From: an uncultured Subdoligranulum sp.
Lineage (GTDB): Bacteria; Bacillota_A; Clostridia; Oscillospirales; Ruminococcaceae
NCBI RefSeq assembly: GCF_937890665.1
Contig: NZ_CALADU010000067.1
Coordinates: 1-5,416, forward strand
Length of the DNA stretch: 5,416 nucleotides
Reading direction: 5' to 3'
Below the pieces are notes generated by a model. It searched no databases and was not told the DNA's origin. It saw only the letters and a list, made by a program, of their open reading frames with translations. Of the stretch, positions 1-5,416 are shown one piece after another. Position numbers and translations under genes: made by a program. The stretch's first letter is position 1, and every line of letters starts with the position of its first letter.

Positions 1-1574
1 AAGCTGAGCGTGAGCTCCAAGAGTCCAACGCAATTACTTGCGAGGATTCTTGATTGCGGCCTGCTTATTGGGTCGTCATCATAGGTATGTACCCAAAAGC
101 GCGTACTGTTTGCATCCTCAAGTATCCTATTGACGGCCCCATCCCCTTTCTTCGCTTTTGTTTTTCCCGGCATGATTCTTTCTGCCGAAATCGAATGATA
201 ATTATACGTTCCGCGCACATTGCATTGAACAGTGCATGACACTTGAAATAGATTTAGTTCCCAGATGAATTTCTGTCCATCGATGGAAAAGATTCTCGGC
301 ACAAATCTGTCCAGAAATTCCCGACTGATTTCACCGTTTGGAAACGGCTCTTGCCAGCTAAGTGCTTCCTCTATCTTTTCGCTATTGGTCGCTGCGTTTT
401 CTGGTTTCCGCCGGTATTCTTCCAAAATCTCCTGTCGGTGATTCTGCCAAACGGTTTTGTAGATTTCTCGCGCCATCAGTTCGAGCTTCCATGCTTGCAC
501 ATTGGGAGCGCTGCATTTGGGCGGTTTGCTCCTCAGCGACCGCTGATAGCAAATATATCGGATAATACCTTTTTCTGCATGGAACGCCCGCATTCTGGCT
601 CCACAGCCGCAAAACAGGCGGCAAGCCCATTTGTCGGTGTGCTCGCTCTTTCCATACAAGTAAGCCTGCGTTATATTGCCGTCTTTGTACGACTGCCATG
701 TATGTCTGCGGCGCTGGCATCTATCCCATAGTTCCGCTGAAACGATTGGCTCAAAGCTGCCTTTTACCAGAATGTAATCCTGTTCGCTGTTCTTGATGCT
801 TTTATGGCTGAGGAAATCATCAATATGCGATTTGTTGTATGTCAAATACCCTTTATAAATCGTATTCTTGGTGATTGAGAGAACCTGACGCGCGCTCCAT
901 TGTGGCATTCCGGATTTATTCGGTGCGCCTTCTTGCGTTAGTGTCTGGGCTATCTCGGTGCCATTTATGCCATCAGCATACCAAGCAAAAATTTTTCTGA
1001 CAGTCTCTGCCTGACTTTCCTGCACCACAAGCGTATGAGCCTTTTTATCACGCTTATATCCAAACGGTGTCGGTCCCGCAACATAGGTACCCTTTTTCTG
1101 TGACGTCTGAATGCCCGCCTTGGTGCGTTCACTCATTTTACGGCTTTCATCTTGTGCAAGACTTGCCATAATGGTCAGGCGAACCTCTCCATCTCCACGC
1201 ATCGTCCAGATGTCATCATTGACGAAGTATACTTCAACGTCGTATTGCTTCAGCTCACGGGTCGTCACCAAAGTATCCACTGTGTTTCGGGCAAAGCGGG
1301 AAACCTCGCGGGTCACAATCAGGTCAAACTTCTTTTTCCGGGCATCTCGCAGCATTTTCATAAAAGAGGTCCGGGCTTTCATGCCAGTTCCGGAGATTCC
1401 CTCATCTGCATATTGTCCAACCACCATCCAATTCGGATGATGTTCTGCGAGCTCCAGATACCAGTTCATTTGATTTTTCAATGCTGATATTTGTGCTTCG
1501 ATTTCCGTAGACACTCGTCCGTAGAACACAACTCTGCGCGGGCAGTTTTGCTGGTCTGCTTTATCGTATTGCAT
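1..1574 (-). CDS. Large serine recombinase (rec2), 3' end outside window, lacks coiled coil
   Basis: Site-specific DNA recombinase/integrase of the large serine family, expected to cut and rejoin element ends through a phosphoserine link. The frame opens at ATG 1574 and runs 524 codons to the left edge without a stop, so the gene is partial here but not broken. The start is set by AAGGAGGG at 1582-1589, 7 nt upstream. Resolvase domain is about residues 13-162: catalytic Ser22 in YGRVSTE, and Arg89, Arg93 and Arg96 in the REVSRFARN block. The recombinase DNA-binding domain is about 165-290 and includes SHIDDFLSH (249-257). A zinc ribbon uses Cys322, Cys324, Cys342 and Cys354. Compared with the paralogue at 3311-5263, about 69 residues of coiled coil are absent around residues 388-400; homology resumes at KIEEAL and FLDRF. 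From about residue 470 onward (GKTKAKK and beyond) I see no match to the paralogue. Family call is very secure; activity without the coiled coil is uncertain. Confidence 0.93.
   Translation of the reverse strand, partial: MQYDKADQQNCPRRVVFYGRVSTEIEAQISALKNQMNWYLELAEHHPNWMVVGQYADEGISGTGMKARTSFMKMLRDARKKKFDLIVTREVSRFARNTVDTLVTTRELKQYDVEVYFVNDDIWTMRGDGEVRLTIMASLAQDESRKMSERTKAGIQTSQKKGTYVAGPTPFGYKRDKKAHTLVVQESQAETVRKIFAWYADGINGTEIAQTLTQEGAPNKSGMPQWSARQVLSITKNTIYKGYLTYNKSHIDDFLSHKSIKNSEQDYILVKGSFEPIVSAELWDRCQRRRHTWQSYKDGNITQAYLYGKSEHTDKWACRLFCGCGARMRAFHAEKGIIRYICYQRSLRSKPPKCSAPNVQAWKLELMAREIYKTVWQNHRQEILEEYRRKPENAATNSEKIEEALSWQEPFPNGEISREFLDRFVPRIFSIDGQKFIWELNLFQVSCTVQCNVRGTYNYHSISAERIMPGKTKAKKGDGAVNRILEDANSTRFWVHTYDDDPISRPQSRILASNCVGLLELTLS
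18..52. repeat. 35-bp imperfect inverted repeat at the left edge
   Basis: Nine outer pairs (CAAGAGTCC with GGATTCTTG, one of them G-T on the plus strand) and five inner pairs (CGCAA with TTGCG) surround a TTAC loop. It lies within the open rec2 frame, about codons 508-519. There is no T-run, so a terminator is not indicated. Confidence 0.6.
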
Positions 1575-1581
1575 TGTTTTT

Positions 1582-1589
1582 CCCTCCTT
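1582..1589 (-). promoter_or_regulatory. Ribosome binding site of rec2
   Basis: On the minus strand this reads AAGGAGGG, a near-perfect Shine-Dalgarno sequence 7 nt before ATG 1574. It fixes the start of the left recombinase and puts Ser22 in the same register as in the right-hand recombinase. Confidence 0.85.
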
Positions 1590-1596
1590 CCCCATC

Positions 1597-1624
1597 AGTA
1601 TAATACTGCATTTATCATTTTCAA
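1597..1624 (-). promoter_or_regulatory. Candidate sigma-A promoter of rec2
   Basis: On the minus strand, a -35-like TTGAAA (1619-1624) is followed by a 16-nt spacer and a -10-like TATACT (1597-1602). Transcription would begin near 1590, giving a very short leader carrying only the ribosome binding site. An alternative -35, TTGACT, lies a little further upstream. Assigned from consensus resemblance only. Confidence 0.6.
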
Positions 1625-1653
1625 AATGTACAAGTCAATGACTCTATACCACA

Positions 1654-1730
1654 GAAATTTCAGGAAATCGAACTAATTTGAAATTTCAGGAATCAAGAAA
1701 TTTCAAAAAAATCAAGTTTTCTGAAATTTC
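1654..1730. repeat. Four GAAATTTC palindromes forming a large imperfect dyad
   Basis: The 8-bp palindrome GAAATTTC occurs at 1654-1661, 1680-1687, 1697-1704 and 1723-1730, with start-to-start spacing 26, 17, 26. The left half (1654-1687) and the reverse complement of the right half (1697-1730) match at about 26 of 34 positions, around a 9-bp centre (1688-1696). The block lies between the rhuM terminator and the rec2 promoter, about 30 bp upstream of its -35. It looks like a multi-site protein-binding region: an operator, an upstream activation site or a recombinase-binding site. The protein that binds it is unknown. Confidence 0.75.
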
Positions 1731-1788
1731 GGCGTTAAAAAACATCGAGCAATTGCAAGTTTGCAGTGCAATATCATGGTATAGAAAA

Positions 1789-1814
1789 GCCGTGGAAGAA
1801 GATTCTTCCACGGC
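1789..1814 (-). terminator. Rho-independent terminator of the rhuM gene (hairpin copy A)
   Basis: A perfect 12-bp inverted repeat (GCCGTGGAAGAA and its complement) surrounds a 2-nt centre. On the minus strand the stem is followed by TTTTCT, and it lies 53 nt past the rhuM stop codon. On the plus strand six T follow shortly after (1819-1824), so it may work in both directions. The sequence is repeated at 3034-3060 upstream of rhuM. Confidence 0.85.
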
Positions 1815-1830
1815 ACGATTTTTTATTATA
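1789..1830. repeat. Direct repeat copy A, downstream of rhuM
   Basis: Aligned by hand with 3035-3075, about 35 of 42 positions match with one 1-base gap. The match extends beyond the hairpin on its right side (CACGAT and a distal TTATA), which gives the otherwise symmetrical repeat a direction: both copies point the same way. Confidence 0.7.
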
Positions 1831-1867
1831 CTACTTTTTCAATAAGGCATTGATAATAGTTCTTCTA

Positions 1868-2923
1868 TCAGCCTTCATCGGCATGGTTTACTTCCTGCTC
1901 CAGCATAAGGAAGCGGTCAAAATCGCTCTCATACAGGCGATCCTGTACCAACCGATATTTTTCATACTCGGTCTCGGCGTGGAGCTTTGCTTGCTCCGCG
2001 CTGATCTTTCCGGGGTCGGTCAGTAGCTTTTCGCCGTTAAATTCCAAAAATCCGTCCAGACGTCTGGACCAGTCTTCCATGCTCATGGGAATCTTTCGCC
2101 GCGCCTGAAATTCTGCATAGTCCAGATACATTGTCACGATGCGTTCCAGATAGTCCATTTCCTCTTGGCTCAAATAGTTCTTGGCGACCGTCACATCCGC
2201 TTTTAGGATTTTGCCGTCGGGGGCATTTTCCCAAGTAGTCAGCCCCATGTGCTCTTTGGTGGCATCGGCGCGCTCGTAGATTAACTCGGCAGCTGTGTGG
2301 CGGTGGACAGCAAAGTGCATTTTATTCTGTACCGTCTGGAAAAATTGCCGCGTCGTCTGGGCACCCTTGTCATAGTCAAATGCGGTCGCATACAGGTCAG
2401 TGACTTTCTGATAGAATTTGCGTTCCGACAAACGGATTTCCCGAATTTGTTGCAGCTGGCGTTCGAAGTACTTGTCCGTGAACATATGGCCTTTTTTCAG
2501 GCGTTCGGTGTCCATTGTCCAGCCTTGGATCGTGTAGTCCTTCACGATCTGCCCAGCCCACTTGCGGAACTGCACAGCGCGCTGATTGTTCACCTTGAAG
2601 CCAACGGCAATGATAAGCTGCAAATTGTAGTGGGTGACTTCTCGGTTAACCTGCCGGGCGCCCTCTGTTTGAACTATCCGGAATTTCCGGATAGTTGCCC
2701 CCTGCATCAGTTCGCCATCGTCATAGATCTTTTTTATATGTTCACTGATTGTACGAACATCCACATCATACAGCGACGCCATCATCTTCTGCGTCAGCCA
2801 AATATTCTCGTCCTCATACCGCATTTCATAGCTGGCGTTGCTCTCACCGGTAGCGGCTACAAAAGTCAGATACTCAGCGGCAGAACTATGAATCATTTGC
2901 TTGGCTTTTTCTTTTTTAGTCAT
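1868..2923 (-). CDS. rhuM: RhuM-family protein (virulence RhuM family), 351 aa
   Basis: Member of the RhuM family, named after a Salmonella pathogenicity-island gene and common in prophages and genomic islands; its biochemical activity is not established to my knowledge. I recognise family hallmarks in order: IWLTQKMMASLYDVDVRTISEHI (about 41-63), resembling a winged or helix-turn-helix segment; TIRKFRIVQTEG (77-88); HYNLQLIIAVGFKVN (98-112); QFRKWA (118-123); then a C-terminal part with VQNKMHFAVHRHTAAELIYERAD (198-220), VTMYLDYAE (263-271) and GKISAEQAK (305-313). The length is normal and the frame intact. ATG 2923 is preferred over the upstream ATG 2974 because AGGTGG lies 8 nt before it and the extra 17 residues look non-coding. 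The gene has its own terminators on both sides, so it is probably a single transcription unit. Cargo such as phage defence or host interaction is a guess. Confidence 0.9.
   Translation of the reverse strand: MTKKEKAKQMIHSSAAEYLTFVAATGESNASYEMRYEDENIWLTQKMMASLYDVDVRTISEHIKKIYDDGELMQGATIRKFRIVQTEGARQVNREVTHYNLQLIIAVGFKVNNQRAVQFRKWAGQIVKDYTIQGWTMDTERLKKGHMFTDKYFERQLQQIREIRLSERKFYQKVTDLYATAFDYDKGAQTTRQFFQTVQNKMHFAVHRHTAAELIYERADATKEHMGLTTWENAPDGKILKADVTVAKNYLSQEEMDYLERIVTMYLDYAEFQARRKIPMSMEDWSRRLDGFLEFNGEKLLTDPGKISAEQAKLHAETEYEKYRLVQDRLYESDFDRFLMLEQEVNHADEG
2672..2696. repeat. Perfect 25-bp palindrome inside rhuM
   Basis: Two 12-bp arms (AACTATCCGGAA and its exact complement) flank a single T. 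It falls on the codons for the TIRKFRIVQ segment of the RhuM protein. It could be a by-product of the conserved peptide, or a hairpin in the mRNA or a DNA-binding site. Confidence 0.8.
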
Positions 2924-2930
2924 ATTGCCC

Positions 2931-2937
2931 ACCACCT
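2931..2937 (-). promoter_or_regulatory. Ribosome binding site of rhuM, supports the downstream start
   Basis: The minus strand reads GCAGGTGGTGGGCAAT before ATG 2923. AGGTGG differs by one base from AGGAGG and is spaced 8 nt. No comparable site precedes the upstream in-frame ATG at 2974, which lies in the promoter-like AT-rich stretch. Confidence 0.65.
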
Positions 2938-2959
2938 GCTGTGTTTTCTTATAATTCCT

Positions 2960-2997
2960 AAATAGTATAATCATATAGTACCATTTATCGCCACAAA
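2960..2997 (-). promoter_or_regulatory. Candidate promoter of rhuM with overlapping partial dyad
   Basis: On the minus strand TTTGTG (2992-2997) is followed by a 16-nt spacer and TATGAT (2970-2975); a second -10-like hexamer, TATACT, sits at 2964-2969. The stretch 2960-2986 begins and ends with near-complementary arms (AAATGGTA and AAATAGTA as read inward from each side), so a repressor site over the -10 is possible. The -35 match is weak. Confidence 0.4.
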
Positions 2998-3033
2998 TAT
3001 CAAATTAAAAGTCATTCCATAACAACACAAAAA

Positions 3034-3060
3034 TGCCGTGGAAGATGTTCCTCCACGGCA
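3034..3060 (-). terminator. Rho-independent terminator downstream of rec1 (hairpin copy B)
   Basis: A 9-bp stem (TGCCGTGGA and its complement), one mismatch, two more pairs and a 3-nt loop are followed on the minus strand by TTTTTGTGTT. It would end transcripts from the right-hand recombinase about 250 nt beyond its stop codon and insulate rhuM from it. It is a diverged copy of the hairpin at 1789-1814. Confidence 0.8.
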
Positions 3061-3075
3061 CGATCTGTCGTTATA
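3035..3075. repeat. Direct repeat copy B, upstream of rhuM
   Basis: Partner of the repeat at 1789-1830, in the same orientation and about 1.25 kb away. Together the two copies enclose exactly the rhuM gene and its promoter. Confidence 0.7.
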
Positions 3076-3310
3076 GCTGTGCGTTTTTCTCCCTCTGCAA
3101 ATTCCAGACAGGCAACCCTTCCCGGCGCTTTGCCTCGCACAACCTTGCAGCTATGCGATATGTTTTCTCGCACCTTGGCACGCTCGCGGAATCCGGTCAT
3201 GGCGCTGCTTCCCCAATGCGGTACAGCAGAGGACGCTATTCACTTTTTCGGAGGTTTGGAACCTCCTAATACATAAGAGAACAGCGAGCCGGATTTTTTC
3301 CGCAACTTTT
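3061..3310. other. Gene-poor spacer, possible degenerate coding remnant or untranslated RNA
   Basis: This 250-bp stretch lies between the rec1 stop and its likely terminator. Short frames are open on both strands. On the minus strand a 62-codon frame (3200-3012) contains segments such as KAPGRVACLEFAEGEKRT, but it has no good ribosome binding site and its last codons run through the terminator hairpin. On the plus strand a 65-codon frame (3079-3276) ends in CGTAEDAIHFFGGLEPPNT. None is convincing as a gene and I recognise no family. It could be a long 3' untranslated region, a small RNA, or a remnant of an older gene. Confidence 0.35.
3250..3266. repeat. Small perfect hairpin downstream of rec1
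   Basis: GGAGGTT and AACCTCC form a 7-bp stem around a 3-nt loop, 45 nt past the rec1 stop codon. No T-run follows on either strand, so it is not a standard terminator. On the minus strand its first arm contains AGGAGG, so the hairpin would hide a ribosome-binding-like sequence. Confidence 0.55.
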
Positions 3311-5263
3311 TCAATTTTCTTTTTTTACCAGAAATATATCCACCCGCATATCTTTCCACAAGCCGGGGTGGATCTTCATTCCTCGCGCTTTCTGATACTC
3401 GTAGGCTGTCACAAAGTCAACTGCAAAACTCAAAAGCGGCATCTTTTCATCCACCACACTCACCTGATTTTCTTTACAGCTTTCCATCCATTCCAACAGC
3501 TTGCGTTTTCTTTTGGTGCGATTCATGTTCAAAAAGAAATCCTGTGGGCGGCATATCTCTGTGCAATCTGGTTCAGCGCTTTCTTTAGTCTGCTTGTCGA
3601 TTTGCTCTTGCTCAATATCATAAGGAACGCCACTTTTATAGGTAACCATCGCTACCGGCTGCCTCTCCGATGGAACAGGCATGATCTGCTGCACGTTTAT
3701 CAACTGCAACATCCAAATATAGTGGTTATTGCTTTTTACAATCCGGACGGCATACCTGTCCAGAAAGCCCAGCTCTATTTTACCATCCGGAAAAGAAGCA
3801 TCATCGCTGAGCGCAGCCTCAATGCTGTGCATATCCAACCTTGCTTTAGGACGCTGTTCCTGTATGGAACTTTGCAGTATGCCTTCAACATTTACTATTT
3901 GATTGTTGATTTCCGTACTTCTGGTTAAGAAATCATCCATAGTTATGCTTCGGCTTGCCCGCTGGCTGACAAGATCGTCTAATTCCTCATTCAGCGCAGA
4001 GAGCTTATTTTCCAGCCGGGTCACATCATTCGGCGTGCCGGTAGTGTTCAGATTTGCATCCAACATCCGCAAAAGACTCAATATATCCTCGGCATTTTCT
4101 TTCCAAACTGTACGGAACACTTCCCTTGCCATCAATTCCAGTTTCCATTCTGATGCGTATGGTGCCGGACAAGTAATGCCGTTCAGTGCTCTGTCGGCAT
4201 CTTTCTTTTTGAACATTTTCGACCGTGCGCAGATAAGCCGCATATTTTTTCCACCGTTGGCTGTTTTATCGTAGCCTTCGATTTGGAATCGCTTCCCGCA
4301 ATCACAAAACAGAATTTTCGTCCACTTATTCTGCGGAAAGGACACGCCAAATTTATGGGCACGACCATCCTTTCCTTTGACAAATGCAGCCCGCTTGCTG
4401 CGGATCTGATTGCAGGTTTCCCAAAGCTCTTCTGAGACGATTGGCTCAAAGTCGCCTTTTACAAGAACATAGTCTGCCTCGCTGTGATTGATACGGTTAT
4501 GGCTGAGGAAGTCATCAATATGAGATTTATTATAGGTCATATAGCCCTTGTAAGTGGGCTTGCGGAGTACCCGCGACACCTTGCTCGCCGTCCAGCTCAG
4601 GCCACCACCGCCATCCTTGCAGTTTTCTTCTATAAGCATTTTGGCAACAGTCGTTTCACCGTACCCCTCGGCGTACAGGTTAAAAATTCTGCGCACCGTT
4701 GCTGCCTGTTCCTCATTGATTACATAGGTTTCGTCCACGCGGTCATAACCGATTATATTGCCACTGCCATAGAGTACGCCCTTTTCACGGCTCATCTTCT
4801 GTCCGGCCTTTACGCGCTCGCTGGTCTTGCGGCTTTCATCTTGGGCAATACTCGCCATAATGGTCAAGCGAACTTCTCCATCGCCATCCATTGTCCAGAT
4901 GCCATCGTTTACAAAATAGACTTCCACACCGTATTGCTTCAGTTCTCGCGTGGCATTCAATGCATCCACCGTGTTACGCGCAAATCTCGACAATTCACGA
5001 GTGACGATCAAATCAAAGCGATGTTCCTTTGCGTGCTCCATCATCCGCATAAATGATGGACGTTTCTTCATCTGCGTTCCGGTTATACCTTCGTCTATGT
5101 ACTGCGCTACAACGCTCCAGTTGGGATTGCGCAATGCAAGATCCGTATACCATTCCATCTGATTTCCCAGCGCAGATAACTGTTCTTCGTGCTCTGTTGA
5201 AACACGACCATAAAACACCACCCTGCGCGGTCGATTCTTGTAATTTCCAATATAGTCTGTCAT
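3311..5263 (-). CDS. Large serine recombinase (rec1), complete, 650 aa
   Basis: Site-specific recombinase of the large serine family (TnpX/phage integrase type), expected to integrate and excise an element by a serine-linked double-strand exchange. Resolvase domain is about residues 13-162: Ser22 in YGRVSTE is the predicted nucleophile, and Arg89, Arg93 and Arg96 in RELSRFARN are predicted active-site residues. The recombinase DNA-binding domain is about 170-292. The zinc ribbon has Cys320, Cys322, Cys345 and Cys365. A coiled coil follows at about 413-468 (LENKLSALNEELDDL and onward), the part that in studied integrases governs synapsis and direction. A C-terminal extension of about 125 residues after QIMPV contains a basic KRKRK segment. 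The start at 5263 has AAGGAGG 8 nt upstream. Length and catalytic residues look intact, so the enzyme is probably functional. A gene symbol such as tnpX is not assigned because the exact element is unknown. Confidence 0.95.
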   Translation of the reverse strand: MTDYIGNYKNRPRRVVFYGRVSTEHEEQLSALGNQMEWYTDLALRNPNWSVVAQYIDEGITGTQMKKRPSFMRMMEHAKEHRFDLIVTRELSRFARNTVDALNATRELKQYGVEVYFVNDGIWTMDGDGEVRLTIMASIAQDESRKTSERVKAGQKMSREKGVLYGSGNIIGYDRVDETYVINEEQAATVRRIFNLYAEGYGETTVAKMLIEENCKDGGGGLSWTASKVSRVLRKPTYKGYMTYNKSHIDDFLSHNRINHSEADYVLVKGDFEPIVSEELWETCNQIRSKRAAFVKGKDGRAHKFGVSFPQNKWTKILFCDCGKRFQIEGYDKTANGGKNMRLICARSKMFKKKDADRALNGITCPAPYASEWKLELMAREVFRTVWKENAEDILSLLRMLDANLNTTGTPNDVTRLENKLSALNEELDDLVSQRASRSITMDDFLTRSTEINNQIVNVEGILQSSIQEQRPKARLDMHSIEAALSDDASFPDGKIELGFLDRYAVRIVKSNNHYIWMLQLINVQQIMPVPSERQPVAMVTYKSGVPYDIEQEQIDKQTKESAEPDCTEICRPQDFFLNMNRTKRKRKLLEWMESCKENQVSVVDEKMPLLSFAVDFVTAYEYQKARGMKIHPGLWKDMRVDIFLVKKEN

Positions 5264-5271
5264 ATCGAACG

Positions 5272-5278
5272 CCTCCTT
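5272..5278 (-). promoter_or_regulatory. Ribosome binding site of rec1
   Basis: On the minus strand AAGGAGG lies 8 nt before ATG 5263, fixing the start used here. Confidence 0.85.
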
Positions 5279-5286
5279 GTTCTTTC

Positions 5287-5323
5287 ATTGTACAAGGGGC
5301 AAATTCATAAGGGAAATGTACAA
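5287..5323 (-). promoter_or_regulatory. Control region of rec1 with two TGTACA sites
   Basis: TGTACA palindromes occur at 5289-5294 and 5317-5322, 28 bp apart. A possible -10, TACAAT (5287-5292), overlaps the first and is 24 nt from the start codon, matching the 23 nt of the rec2 -10; no good -35 is seen. The second site, within TTGTACATTT, has a counterpart at 1627-1632 upstream of rec2 at almost the same distance from the start codon (59 versus 58 nt). This suggests a shared operator or shared ancestry of both leaders. Confidence 0.45.
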
Positions 5324-5416
5324 ACACTGGTATACTTGCCAGAGCTTTGCTGCCCTATACTTATTAGGGTTCACCTAAAATAGCCCCAAAGAGGCCAGAA
5401 GAAATAGCCAAATCTG
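5324..5416. other. Right-edge sequence without an identified gene
   Basis: No gene can be called. Read on the minus strand, all three frames are open from the edge and all three stop within TTTTAGGTGAACCCTAA (around 5359-5376), which may mark the 3' end of a neighbouring gene outside the window. The frame cannot be chosen from this length. A short CCCTA/TAGGG inverted repeat (5353-5369) is present but weak. Confidence 0.3.

Noticed and set aside
351..1487. Plus-strand and minus-strand reading frames of about 110-126 codons within the left recombinase
   Set aside because: They lie inside the continuous rec2 frame that carries all family motifs; no ribosome binding sites or recognisable domains support them.
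1..1574. The left recombinase as a frameshifted pseudogene
   Set aside because: Reading codon by codon from 1574 gives exactly 524 sense codons to the edge with all motifs in one frame; the missing coiled coil is an in-frame difference.
1654..1730. The GAAATTTC array as a CRISPR array
   Set aside because: The units are only 8 bp, spacing alternates 26-17-26, the intervening sequence is partly self-complementary, and no cas gene is present.
1752..1772. ATTGCA/TGCAAT short inverted repeat next to the rhuM terminator
   Set aside because: A 6-bp arm with a 9-nt gap in AT-rich sequence is too weak to support a function.
2297..2965. A 222-codon plus-strand frame opposite rhuM
   Set aside because: It is the antisense of the well-supported RhuM gene, with no independent ribosome binding site or family resemblance.
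2924..2974. The upstream ATG as the start of RhuM, giving 368 residues
   Set aside because: It lies in the promoter-like AT-rich stretch, lacks a ribosome binding site, and adds residues unlike the family; ATG 2923 has AGGTGG at 8 nt.
1789..3060. The two rhuM-flanking hairpins as integron attC sites or transposon ends
   Set aside because: No attC core motif or integron integrase is seen, no target duplication is visible, and each stem is followed by a T-run on the coding strand, which fits terminators better.
3368..5056. Plus-strand frames of 120-190 codons opposite rec1
   Set aside because: They mirror the recombinase coding sequence, and their translations show no known motif.

Overview
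The window most likely comes from a low- to mid-GC Firmicute, probably a gut-type clostridium. The inference rests on strong Shine-Dalgarno sites (AAGGAGG type), short AT-rich leaders with sigma-A-like promoters, Rho-independent terminators, and large serine recombinases of the kind carried by clostridial integrative and transposable elements. No host housekeeping gene is visible, so this looks like the interior or an edge of a mobile element or genomic island.

All three confident genes lie on the minus strand, so transcription runs from right to left. From the right: a short leader (5264-5416); a complete 650-residue large serine recombinase (5263-3311, 'rec1'); a gene-poor spacer (3061-3310) ending in a Rho-independent terminator (3034-3060); a RhuM-family gene with its own promoter region (2923-1868) and its own terminator (1789-1814); a compact control region with four copies of the palindrome GAAATTTC and a sigma-A-like promoter (1597-1740); and a second large serine recombinase ('rec2') starting at 1574, whose frame stays open to the left edge (524 codons in the window, no stop, 3' end outside).

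The two recombinases are close paralogues. By hand alignment about 110 of 150 residues of the catalytic domain are identical, in the same register with catalytic Ser22 in both. Their architectures differ: rec1 has a coiled-coil insertion of about 70 residues after the zinc ribbon, and rec2 lacks it cleanly in frame. The rhuM gene between them is bracketed by two copies of a ~41-bp hairpin repeat in the same orientation, which act as terminators of rec1 and rhuM. The unit therefore reads as recombinase-terminator / rhuM-terminator / recombinase. It resembles a cargo gene captured between two integrase genes.

A working hypothesis, not shown by the sequence, is that the recombinases move the element, singly or as a pair comparable to CcrA/CcrB, while rhuM is accessory cargo of unknown biochemical function. 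No CRISPR array, tRNA, rRNA or insertion sequence was seen.
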